A stretch of 30,389 nt of DNA from assembly GCA_002751075.1 (NCBI GenBank), contig NAOQ01000032.1, forward strand, positions 251,535 to 281,923. Reading direction: 5' to 3'. The translations under genes and the position numbers were made by a program. Numbering within the stretch: position 1 is the first letter of the stretch; every line of letters begins with the position of its first letter. This document shows, piece after piece, positions 10,068-19,623 of this stretch. This stretch comes from Ichthyophonus hoferi. Lineage: Eukaryota; Opisthokonta; Ichthyosporea; Ichthyophonida; Ichthyophonidae. The notes below the pieces were generated by a model. The model was not told where the DNA came from. It did not search any database and saw only the letters and a list, made by a program, of their open reading frames with translations.

Positions 10068-11586
10068 ATGGAAAACTCCAGAGGTATGTGGTTACAAGAA
10101 GGTAAATCACCCTGCCACTTGATTTTCTAATGAACATATATATTTTTTCTCTTACCGTCCTGTCCTTGTTTTTTTATGCTACTTCTATCCAGATTACTTC
10201 GAGTCTTTATGGCTATAGCACACAATATGTGTCGCACCCAGTAAAGGAATCATCTAACAATTCTTTCATTTTTGTCAATAGGGATCTATATGATTAGAAC
10301 ATATAGACATGAAGCAATCGTGTATTGTTGCTTATTTGTGACAGGTCTTTGTGCATTGTCTTCAAAGCTATAATTTTATGATTTTGTTTTGTTTAAGGCC
10401 TATCATAGACATTCTTTCTATGTTACGACCCAGGGCAAACCACTCTTTTCAGCAATTGCTTTTTCAAGATGGATACTTGACTATGCCTCTTAAACAATTT
10501 CTTCCCTTTTGAACATACATTTCTAAAATCTTTACGAGATTATGTTATGGTTTGCATTATGGTTTGTGATAATAAGTTACAATTACTTGCAGTTATAGTG
10601 CCAACATGTTTGTAAGCTATGTTCTATAGGGGATAAGGTTTCCTGAAACATTATAACTGGACGAATCCTAATATTTACTATGATTTATCTTTTATAGTTA
10701 AATATTAGCTTGCATTAGGTAATCACTGGATATGTCCTTAGTAAACAACAATAATATCTTTGTACCTTTTCAATGCATGCTTATCAGGTTGAATAAGCAG
10801 ATAAAGTGCCATGACTTACACTCTAAGAGTCCATTGTGTATAGTATACATTAATGTATTAGTTTCAAGAATTAATTACATCGGGTATAGCTTTATTCCTA
10901 TAAACGTTTATAATCTCAGCTGGGACACATTATTTGCATGCTCTGTGAGAAGATAACATCTAAACGTATTTCTCTTTCCTTCCTTTAAATAATTCTCAGA
11001 AGCGTACCTTTACTCCCAAGTTAATGCACCTAGGAACGCTTTGCAAGATTGCTTTATTTCACCTATTACTTCGCCACCTTCATCCGTAAATTACACAAAT
11101 GATATATATTCATCTAAAGCACCCACCGCATACGATACCAGTGGAAACACAACGTTCATGTGGAAGAACATAGTGACCGAGGAGAATTTAAAATCCCGGT
11201 TCCATAAAGAGGTTTATAAGCCATCAAAGAGAAATTCCCATGACACAGGGCGTAAAGTGCCGTACACTATTAAAAGGGGTACCCCTGTGGTTGACCATAT
11301 GGATTTAAAAACAATGGCAACGGTATCTAGCCCGTCTGAAGACAGTGTGGGCGATATATATGTTAAAGATATTATCAAAGATCCTAACCGAGGGTTGCCC
11401 TTGAATGAAGCTACATACCGTTGTAAGACCTGCGCAAAGGCATACAAGCACAAGAGTGGCCTTCTAAAGCATAATTGGGAACATACTGTGTATTGGGAGC
11501 TGGCACAAAATTGCTGTGTGACCAAGCACCAATCAGTACAGTTGCTAGAAGCTGCAAAAATCTTATTCAAACTGCAATGCGTTTAA
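10068..11586 (+). CDS. Small C2H2 zinc-finger protein with conserved fungal tail, two exons
   Basis: The model joins 10068-10083 to 11000-11586 and gives 200 residues. The second exon carries a C2H2 finger, C147-x2-C150-x12-H163-x3-H167. It is followed by a tail of the form YWELAQ, then KHQSVQLLEAAKIL, that I recall in many fungal C2H2 proteins; the finger suggests nucleic-acid binding in the nucleus. The N-terminal two thirds is Ser/Thr/Lys-rich and probably disordered. The start rests on inference. An in-frame stop at 10990-10992 and the lack of any ATG before the acceptor ctcag at 10999 require an upstream exon, and ATG GAA AAC TCC AGA G before gtatgt at 10084 has exactly the needed phase. 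The 916-base intron is long, so an extra exon or another start is possible; the first in-frame ATG within exon 2 is at 11158. The second exon is secure, the first less so. Confidence 0.75.
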
Positions 11587-13670
11587 TGATCGAGGTGTGC
11601 CTATTATTTATATTTCTCTTTTTTGTTTTTTTTTTTTTAACTTTTGTTTACTTGAAAGCTGTGAAGGGACATTATACATATTTTTGATATAACCTTTTAC
11701 TTTTTTACACAGTGTATTGACTAATAGTTACCCCTAACTAGTTTTAATTAATCTGTAAAAATGAAAAGATGTTTTGTGTGCCAAGATTATTATACCATTA
11801 TATATATCTCCTGTTTCTTTTTTGGGGCTATTAATGATGTCTATTTATATTTTTCCACCTCTTAAGTTCCTCTTCCAGACCCTTACTTTCTTATTGTCAC
11901 ATGTTCATATTTTAAAATGGAAAAGGCTATCATGCCCCATTGTTATTGGAAGCAAATTGTGCAGGGTAAAGATTATTAGAGGTGGCAAACTATTAAATAT
12001 TGATGCTATGGGACTATACATAATCCTAAATAAGCGTATTCGAGAAGTTAACAGAGCTTTGCTCCATCAAGATATATTTTTACCAGCTAAAAAAAGGTAA
12101 TAAAATATTTGGTATCAAAGTTGTCTGATTGTACTATGTTTCTACTGATATAATATCGCTAATAAAGTTATTAAGTTAATATGCCTACCTATTAACTTTT
12201 TTGGATGTAGAAAGGTGTATACTATAACAATAATGGATAGAGTAAGCGTGCAATTATTCTACTTGCTCTTGGCACTTTGAAATCGCAAGAGCTTTTTGGA
12301 TCATGAGATTGCATGATGTCATTGGAAATTGTAGAGAATAACACAATCGCAACTTCTCAATTAAAATAATGGTCTCAATGTTAATTACATCTAAATTACG
12401 ACCACTATGATTATAAACTATGCAAATTAATACCACATTACATTAGTGAACACCTATGACCATGACTATGGCATTATTTCTACTAGGGATGCCACCCTAC
12501 TTATGATAATATATATATATTAGCAGCTATTAATTAACAGTTGTATTCTATATACTCCTAAGTATTATAAATATAGACTGGGCTGATCTATAAGCAAACT
12601 TACTTATAATAAATAATGCAAAGTGTACATTAATAAATTAACTAACACTGCAAACAATAAAATCCCGACCTCTATAATACATGGTAAGTATAAACTTAAG
12701 CTTCACAATCTACCCAATATAGATTCAGTCAATCAAGCAGAGGCCTTCAATGCTTTAATACATACTAAGTCTACAAAGCTTCTTAACATGTATTACAATT
12801 ACAGAATAAATCAGGGCACATTACACCGAGGTTCCCACCATTACATATTGCCTAAACAACACATGTAAACGAAGTCCTTTCCTCAACCTCGAAACTCATT
12901 TATGAATGTCTAACATAACCATCTACTTACGTAATATAAAGGGCTTACATTTTTCAATAAAGTGATGTCACTAATTTGCAATAATGTCGCTATTGAGAAC
13001 TTATTAGTTGTGTCAGATTATATCCTTGTGTTAATATACATTTTTACAGAGGCGTTGTTGTCCGAAAGAGTTTGGTTGAGTAACAATACATAGTGACTTG
13101 ATATTTCATTGGCATCATGAAGAGGCAGATGTGCATTAGGAGGATAAAACTTATGCACTTTGATAATTTTATTTTTGGTAATTTTTAATATAGAGACAGA
13201 GATCAGCATACCAACCTCTGAAACCTCATAGTAACAATCTCAGCCAGCTCCTACCTAACATACTGTGTATTATCTTCAAAAGAGGCTGCACGAAACGAAG
13301 TCAACCTCGATTTAAATGTTAACATAGGCCCAATGTTCATATCTTGATACTATAATTGCTTACAGCTCTGAGATAAAGAAACGTGTATATTTATATAGTA
13401 ATCTGTAACGGTATTTGAACAATATCAAAATATTTATTTTAAAAAAAAGAACGACTGAAACACGATATATTATTGGGCTTAATATAAAGATAGTGTTTGA
13501 GTTAATGGAATGTTCTAAAGGCTCTGGTATAATTAAGATATATGCAAATAATGACATTCTTTGTTAATAATTAGTAATTATCACAGACAATCTCCCAATT
13601 AACTGCAGCGTTAAAGTCTCACACATGTAGACTGAGTCAATATTCAAATTAAACTACTTAAATTAGTTTG
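11587..13670. other. Intergenic DNA downstream of the zinc-finger gene
   Basis: Two plus-strand open frames, about 11774-12100 and 12623-12868, lack an ATG at their 5' end and have no recognisable domain. The second (containing NIDSVNQAEAF and STKLLNMYYNY) has a balanced composition and could be an exon or a relic, but nothing supports a gene model. A poly-T run lies at about 11627-11639. Confidence 0.4.
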
Positions 13671-13748
13671 GCGCCAATTCGTGAATTAATGAAACTCAAT
13701 ATTTCGGAACTCATTCATGAATTAATAAAACCCTATATTTCAGAACCC
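13668..13748. repeat. TTGGCGCCAA palindrome followed by a 36-bp tandem duplication
   Basis: A perfect 10-base palindrome at 13668-13677 abuts two tandem 36-base units, 13677-13712 and 13713-13748, which differ at about seven positions. No reading frame explains the period. The duplication is old enough to have diverged. Confidence 0.7.
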
Positions 13749-16700
13749 ATCTGAGACCTGTTTACCCTCTGTGAAATCAAGATAAGATAAGATAGTTTGA
13801 ATTTTATCATGAAGAGATTACAATTACCATCCATATACTAGAACAATCTATATGTGACATGTGACAATAACTGTGAGCCTCAGTAAATATTAATAAACAC
13901 TACTAGAGGCCCTAAAAAGGAAATAAGAAGCCAATAAAACACACGTTCCAATTAACAAGTGGTATTACAGGACCTTAAGGCTATGGTATATGCATACATC
14001 TAGGTGCATTTACGAATAATAGAAAAGATTTTTCTCCCGTAAGTTGATAACGCATTTCTTTCTATTGGGTTTTATTGCATTGGCATATCGACCTTTTTGA
14101 CACTCAGTACCGATTGACGCATGCATCAATTACTGGGATTTTGGTCATATAATTTTCTACAAAAGATTGAGTTGCCCATTTCCATGCAGCTTTTTCTTGT
14201 GTAGTTCCCGTCAATATTGGTATCCCCGTTCTATATGAGTAGGCACTCAAATTTCTTGTTTCGTTTTCTTCTGCCAACCCAATTCAGGAAAAACAGTACA
14301 CTTGAGATCCAAATTATGGTCTTACATATTTAAATTGACGCATGTGGTAATACAGGTCACTTTAGAGTGCTGTTTAATAAATAAAAAATGGCATTACTGA
14401 TAGTGTTTAAAAATACTTGAGGTGCATATTTCTAGTGAGCTACTATGGTTGGCTTTTTTATTATTGGATATGTTTTCCTCTGCACAAGCCTACTCTAATG
14501 TATTATTTCAAAATCTGTTGACTCCAGGTCTGTGCTAAGTTGATAGCATTATATTTGAATAAGTATATTAGTACCAAATTATTATCACTTATTGTATTTA
14601 ATTTGACTTCTTAATTAATTAGCATTATTTCCTGCTATCAAGTCTAGATAATGTCTATGTTATTCCTAATGTTAATACAGGGCACGTGATGCTTTCACAT
14701 GACTCAACCATTAACATTTAATTAATCCGCCCGAAACAACCTTGCTCCCATCATTTAATGTAAAGTGCAAAAAGCATTGGGCCTAGCGTTTTTTATTCAC
14801 ACAATTGCTCCCTTAGCAGACTGTATATAATGTATGTTATGGCTGGCTAAAAGAAAATACTGTTGTATTGATTATCAAGGAATTTAGAAAAACTGCATTT
14901 TTAAAATAAGAATGATTAATTATACCTATCTATTATAGGGTCATAGTAAATAACATGTTTAGCTTATTCTGCCAGCTATATCAGACTCTACACGGTGTAC
15001 CAATCCTGTGAGCAATGATTCTTCAACAAAACTACATAGTCTATCAAAACCTCGCTATCTGTTCCAATTATAAGAGAGTTAAAAACTGGTAAAGGTAGCG
15101 GAGATTTAATATTCATGTAAGAGTTGAGGCCTTTTGACAAATTCATCAGAAAGTCGAGCTTTCTATGCTACACCAATAGTATTAAAGTAAATTAGCAATA
15201 CTACTAAGGATTATTAGGTTCATTTTTACCTTATAAATGACATAAATTTTAGCTGAAACTCTTAACTCTACTACCAATAATACCATGTTCCTCTTAGTCC
15301 ATACATTCAACATTACTATAGTGAGCCAATATGCGTTGACAAGCATACAAATATATGTTGAATATAAGTAAGGTAAGTACACAATTCTTTTATCTATAGG
15401 GATATGTAAAATAATGTTTATACATTACGTGCATTTTAATTCTAATGTATTTTATTTACACAGAAATTTTCCGACATGTATTTCATTAGATTTCATATAT
15501 ACATATTCATGTATCCGGTTTTGGATATCTCTTTATAAAGGTCTCAACGTAGTTATTTTACAATTCACATACTTAAAAATCTTAAGCCTGCTCATACTTA
15601 TATAGCACTTTACATCTTTACATACATATCAATGGTTTCACCATACTCCAAACCCAAGTTACTATAGGCGTTTGCCATGATAGTATATTAGGGCTTTATA
15701 GCATTATATACGTATATAATCATCAATTATACCAAGTATGTTTTCCTCAAAATTCATCAATAAAACCTCTAATACTAACTAACGTCATTTCCTAGTGGTT
15801 GGGGCTTGTTGAGTAGTGAAGGTATCCTAACGGATCAACCAATCATGCATTTCCCCATTCCTGTGTCATTTAAAGAGTTTGAGCTGTCTCATAAAATTGA
15901 TCTAAATTAAAATTATCTAAGTCCCATGATTTTTATTTGAAGCCAACTCTAACGAATCAGAAGAGTCAGTTAACTCACTGTGCCGTAACTTTTAAGTAGT
16001 GAAATACGAGAATATCAATCGGTTTAAAATTTAAACATCTCCTTATTAAGAAATATATTAATTACAAATGATGCAATTGACGCCCTGTAGCTAATAATTC
16101 AGATCCAATAAACGCCATTGGCTCTCCTACAGGGGCACGAAAACTGGTATGACGTAAGTACACGGCAATAACAAACAATAAAAATAATATATTCACCCAC
16201 ATAAAATAGGCCCGCGAGACTAATAAAATAAACTGGAATCTAAAAAAAAGTCATGTTTAGTTCATTCATGATAGTACATATATATGCATATATGTACATA
16301 CGCAGGAAGGATAATTTAATATAAGAATCAAACTGGGATCAATGATCAATAATCTGACAACAAAATATAAATGTAATGAAGGTAGAGAATATCAATGAAA
16401 CCCTGATTACGTATATACCTACCAAACATACATAAAGACTACAGATAGGCAGTAAACGAATACAGAAGAGAAAGCAAATAAATAAGCGAAATTGATACAT
16501 GGGCTGTCTATAATTTTACCACCAGGGGATACAAGTGAATGAATAGAATGGCCTAGAGTTTGTACAGCGGTATAAACCAGCATGTAACCCTAGCCTTAAT
16601 ATTAGCAAATTAGCAATTAAATGCGTTAGTTGCACGGTTTGTCTTTGTGATTGCGTATATGTATGTATATATATATGTTTGTATGTATGTAGGCGTGTAT

Positions 16701-17078
16701 GTATGTGGGTGTGTATGGTAAAGTAAAATAAACCCATTATTAAAAAAGCAAGGCTATCCACAACACGTTACATTACTCCTAAAGAGTATGTAATTAGTAC
16801 CATATATCAAAAAGAATATATATATACGTCAACTATCTTACAGTTACACATACAAGTAGTAACTGTGAATGAAAGTGAACTGCGCACCATTGGTAAAAGC
16901 AGAGTGTTTCTATCTCATGTATACATAAACAAAAACACAGCATAAAATATCTAATACAAAGACCATTATTATCGTGCAAATATAATGTATTCATGGCAGA
17001 GTATAAAAGTATATGTATGTATGTGGTAGTGCCATATCATATCCCATACCAAACCCTACACCTACAGTTAACTAAACT
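13749..17078. other. AT-rich intergenic DNA with small simple repeats
   Basis: No gene is recognised. Simple-sequence features include a GATA/GATAA run at about 13780-13797 and a GTAT/TGTA-type microsatellite at about 16655-16720. A CCCTGTAG/CTACAGGG inverted repeat (16083-16090 and 16127-16134) has a 36-base loop and a TGACGTAA motif about 20 bases after it. None of these is tied to a transcript by the sequence. Confidence 0.5.
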
Positions 17079-18413
17079 CTAGACTTTCTCCCTCTCCCCC
17101 CATGGCCGCCAGGTGCTATCAGGATCTAGTCCAGTCAGGCGACTAATCTCTGCCGCAGTAGCTAGATCATCCAGCCCGGGGAAATAGCCCCCTGGAGTAT
17201 CGTTCGGCTTTATGTTGTTATTAAGGTTGGCGTTCATGTTGGTGTTAATCTCTCCCTCCCCACTGACCTGTGAAGGATTAATTCCTACACTATAACTTCC
17301 CATAAATTGTAGATACATGGATTCTAGTTGTTGTGGCGGTACAAAGGAAAGAGGCACTCGAAAAAGATTACCATTAGGCATTTGGGGCATGGTAGGAAGA
17401 AAAAACATGGACTGATTAGTCTGTGTTTGTGTTGGAGATGGCGGTTGTGGTGTCATTGACTGTAGAGAGTTCTTTGGCATGAATGCGTTAGCATTGTTGT
17501 TGTTACCTACATACGATTGTTGTTGTTGTGGTTGTCCGCTATTATTAAGCTCTAGCAACTCTTTAGACTGTTCATCCAAGTTTCTTTCTACCTTCACTAA
17601 GGTCCCTTCTGGCCCATGATTAGAAGGGTCCATAGGATTAGACTGCACATCAACAAAAGCAGCTGTGGCCAACTGTGTTAGAAAAAATTCATCCATAATC
17701 ATTGACGGTTGAATATTGCCATTTACATGGCTTTCATCTTGCATGTTTCCTAGTATGTTGTCGCACCCCACACCCACACCCGCACCTAAATGAAAACCAA
17801 GTTGATTCAAACGCTTTTCTTCAAGCTCGTTGGAAAACATATTTGTATCACTTAATCCCGGGTCACCACCACCCCTAAACAAGGGTTGTGAGGTATTGCT
17901 GTTACTGTTAGGGCTGGGTGGGACACTACCTATATTGCTATGTGGAGTAGTGTGAAAACTGTTACTTTCATCCTCTTTTCGCGTACAAATTCCATTGGGA
18001 AGTGTGGGAAGTGTGTGTGTGGTGCCACCATTATTTTTGCCTCCAACCAAGTCCTTGTTCTTTTTTTCGTATATATACATGTTGTCCTGTTCAACCTGCT
18101 CAAATAAAGGTGAATAGTCATCCCCTTCCCTTAGTGGCAGGGAGTGGAGGTCATCAGGAGTAAACTCGTCCGATCCATGTCCCTGAGCATCGTATACTGC
18201 ATCATGCCCCCCTACAACTTGCTTTCGTACGTAACGTTCTACATATTTTTTATGAACAGCCACCTGATATTCTTGTGCTCTGAGATTCATCCATTTACGT
18301 ACATGCTGAAGCCATACATGTCTTTCCACATTGTGGCGTTTGCTAGGGTTTGCATCACATACACTACATTGGTAAAGCGTTCTACCCATCTTTTGACTTG
18401 TCAAGGAAGTCAT
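17079..18413 (-). CDS. Putative transcription factor with one C2H2 zinc finger and Q/N-rich C-terminal region
   Basis: This uninterrupted frame gives 444 residues from the ATG at 18413. A single C2H2 finger sits near the N-terminus, C16-x2-C19-x12-H32-x4-H37, followed by a basic helical stretch (about 38-70) that may extend DNA contact. The rest is low-complexity: Ser/Asn-rich around 140-180, Gln/Asn/Pro-rich around 290-345, and an acidic C-terminus with LDDLATAA at 414-421. A related TQLATAAF occurs at about 246-253, and VKVE near 273-276 fits a SUMO-acceptor consensus. These features are typical of sequence-specific transcription factors, but the target and pathway are unknown. The ATG at 18413 was chosen because the frame upstream is open without another ATG. 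A strong acceptor-like aaatttttcag at 18432-18442 leaves room for an extra 5' exon. Family assignment beyond C2H2 is not possible by eye. Confidence 0.88.
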   Translation of the reverse strand: MTSLTSQKMGRTLYQCSVCDANPSKRHNVERHVWLQHVRKWMNLRAQEYQVAVHKKYVERYVRKQVVGGHDAVYDAQGHGSDEFTPDDLHSLPLREGDDYSPLFEQVEQDNMYIYEKKNKDLVGGKNNGGTTHTLPTLPNGICTRKEDESNSFHTTPHSNIGSVPPSPNSNSNTSQPLFRGGGDPGLSDTNMFSNELEEKRLNQLGFHLGAGVGVGCDNILGNMQDESHVNGNIQPSMIMDEFFLTQLATAAFVDVQSNPMDPSNHGPEGTLVKVERNLDEQSKELLELNNSGQPQQQQSYVGNNNNANAFMPKNSLQSMTPQPPSPTQTQTNQSMFFLPTMPQMPNGNLFRVPLSFVPPQQLESMYLQFMGSYSVGINPSQVSGEGEINTNMNANLNNNIKPNDTPGGYFPGLDDLATAAEISRLTGLDPDSTWRPWGEREKV

Positions 18414-18424
18414 AGAACCTCCCC

Positions 18425-18457
18425 TCAACCGCTGAAAAATTTGCCAGCTGCCACCAT
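18425..18457 (-). promoter_or_regulatory. Short upstream ORF before the zinc-finger gene
   Basis: An ATG at 18457 opens a 10-codon frame (MVAAGKFFSG) that stops 11 bases before the main start codon. If the transcript begins upstream of it, it could lower translation of the main frame. The same stretch contains an acceptor-like sequence, so it may instead be partly intronic. Confidence 0.35.
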
Positions 18458-18741
18458 ACGAATAAGAAAAAAACCAAAACTTAGTTGAATGGAGGTACGA
18501 AACAATCCAAGCCTACAGTTTAAAATAATGTTTTTAAAATAATAATAAATAAATAGAGTTAAGGCCACTAACTGAGACAAAATAATAATACTACTCAGTA
18601 TACAGGATATAAATATGACAAAGTTAGGCTATCAACCAACATTAAACCATTTATGAACACACCCACTTTTCTCCACTATCAATTATCCATTGACACAAGG
18701 ATAGACTCTACTGGCTAGTTATCCTCCCATAACAAGATGCC

Positions 18742-18825
18742 GATCGCCAATTTACTGCTCCTTTATGATTGGGCGATCAACATGTGAATGCTGGGATGTC
18801 ATGATGTCATCGCTGCTTATATATC
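18742..18825 (+). promoter_or_regulatory. Promoter-like block: inverted CCAAT pair, tandem GATGTCAT, TATA box
   Basis: GATCGCCAAT (18742-18751) and ATTGGGCGATC (18768-18778) form an inverted CCAAT pair. GATGTCAT is repeated in tandem at 18795-18810 and resembles ATF/CRE-type sites. A TTATATAT box follows at 18817-18824. The order suits a plus-strand promoter. It could equally serve the minus-strand gene about 330 bases away, but then the TATA box would lie furthest out. Confidence 0.45.
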
Positions 18826-18891
18826 TTATCTTATGTCAAGCTCCCTTTTAATTTTTAATTACCATTATCATTATATCTTTAACATTTTAAA

Positions 18892-19023
18892 ATGATTTTT
18901 TGTTTAAAAAAATCCAATGATTTTAGTATTGAATTTGCGAATACTCGATATAGTTTGGCTGCCATAATTTTTTTTAACAAGGCATTCCTGTATTATTTAT
19001 TAGTTGAATGTCATTCATTATAG
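18892..19023 (+). CDS. Small ORF, 43 residues, downstream of the promoter-like block
   Basis: The frame starts at the first ATG after the TATA box, about 70 bases downstream, and ends with TAG at 19021. The product has a polar N-terminal half and a hydrophobic second half (SLAAIIFF, then FLYYLL) that could be one membrane segment. No family is recognised and the length is within chance for AT-rich DNA. Its position after an ordered CCAAT-CRE-TATA block is the only support. Confidence 0.2.
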   Translation: MIFCLKKSNDFSIEFANTRYSLAAIIFFNKAFLYYLLVECHSL

Positions 19024-19041
19024 ATTTGTGTTTCGCGTTAT

Positions 19042-19168
19042 GAAGTAATAACCAGTTTTATCAGCAGGAATTACCTACTTCCTTTCCAGAACATAACTCA
19101 ATAATATATAGTAAATGCGTAATGTTTTTCTTTATTATTCATAGGATTTGTATATATTAAAAATCATT
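19042..19168 (+). repeat. 127-bp direct repeat, copy before the gap
   Basis: This sequence is identical, as far as I can read it, to 19497-19623 on the other side of the N run. Exact identity next to a gap is the usual sign of overlapping contig ends that were not merged. Confidence 0.9.
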
Positions 19169-19172
19169 CTGA

Positions 19173-19496
19173 NNNNNNNNNNNNNNNNNNNNNNNNNNNN
19201 NNNNNNNNNNNNNNNNNNNNNNNNNNNNNNNNNNNNNNNNNNNNNNNNNNNNNNNNNNNNNNNNNNNNNNNNNNNNNNNNNNNNNNNNNNNNNNNNNNNN
19301 NNNNNNNNNNNNNNNNNNNNNNNNNNNNNNNNNNNNNNNNNNNNNNNNNNNNNNNNNNNNNNNNNNNNNNNNNNNNNNNNNNNNNNNNNNNNNNNNNNNN
19401 NNNNNNNNNNNNNNNNNNNNNNNNNNNNNNNNNNNNNNNNNNNNNNNNNNNNNNNNNNNNNNNNNNNNNNNNNNNNNNNNNNNNNNNNNNNNNNNN
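19173..19496. other. Assembly gap of 324 N
   Basis: The bases are unknown. Because the flanks repeat each other, the true gap may be zero or negative, and the size should not be trusted. Any reading frame crossing it is meaningless. Confidence 0.99.
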
Positions 19497-19623
19497 GAAG
19501 TAATAACCAGTTTTATCAGCAGGAATTACCTACTTCCTTTCCAGAACATAACTCAATAATATATAGTAAATGCGTAATGTTTTTCTTTATTATTCATAGG
19601 ATTTGTATATATTAAAAATCATT
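19497..19623 (+). repeat. 127-bp direct repeat, copy after the gap
   Basis: This is the second copy of the sequence at 19042-19168. It could also be a genuine tandem duplication that broke the assembly. Confidence 0.9.

Noticed and set aside
10732-10956. 74-residue frame upstream of the C2H2 exon
   Set aside because: It lies within the predicted intron, is out of phase with the conserved exon and has no recognisable motif.
11214-11570. 118-residue frame on the minus strand
   Set aside because: It is antisense to the well-supported C2H2 exon and carries no recognisable motif.
16516-16761. 81-residue frame rich in His, Thr and Tyr
   Set aside because: It is a translation of a GTAT-type microsatellite.
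18144-18488. 114-residue frame on the plus strand
   Set aside because: It is antisense to the zinc-finger coding region of the minus-strand gene.
19148-19615. Long open frame crossing the N gap
   Set aside because: Most of it is unknown bases and its two ends come from the same duplicated sequence, so it has no meaning as a protein.
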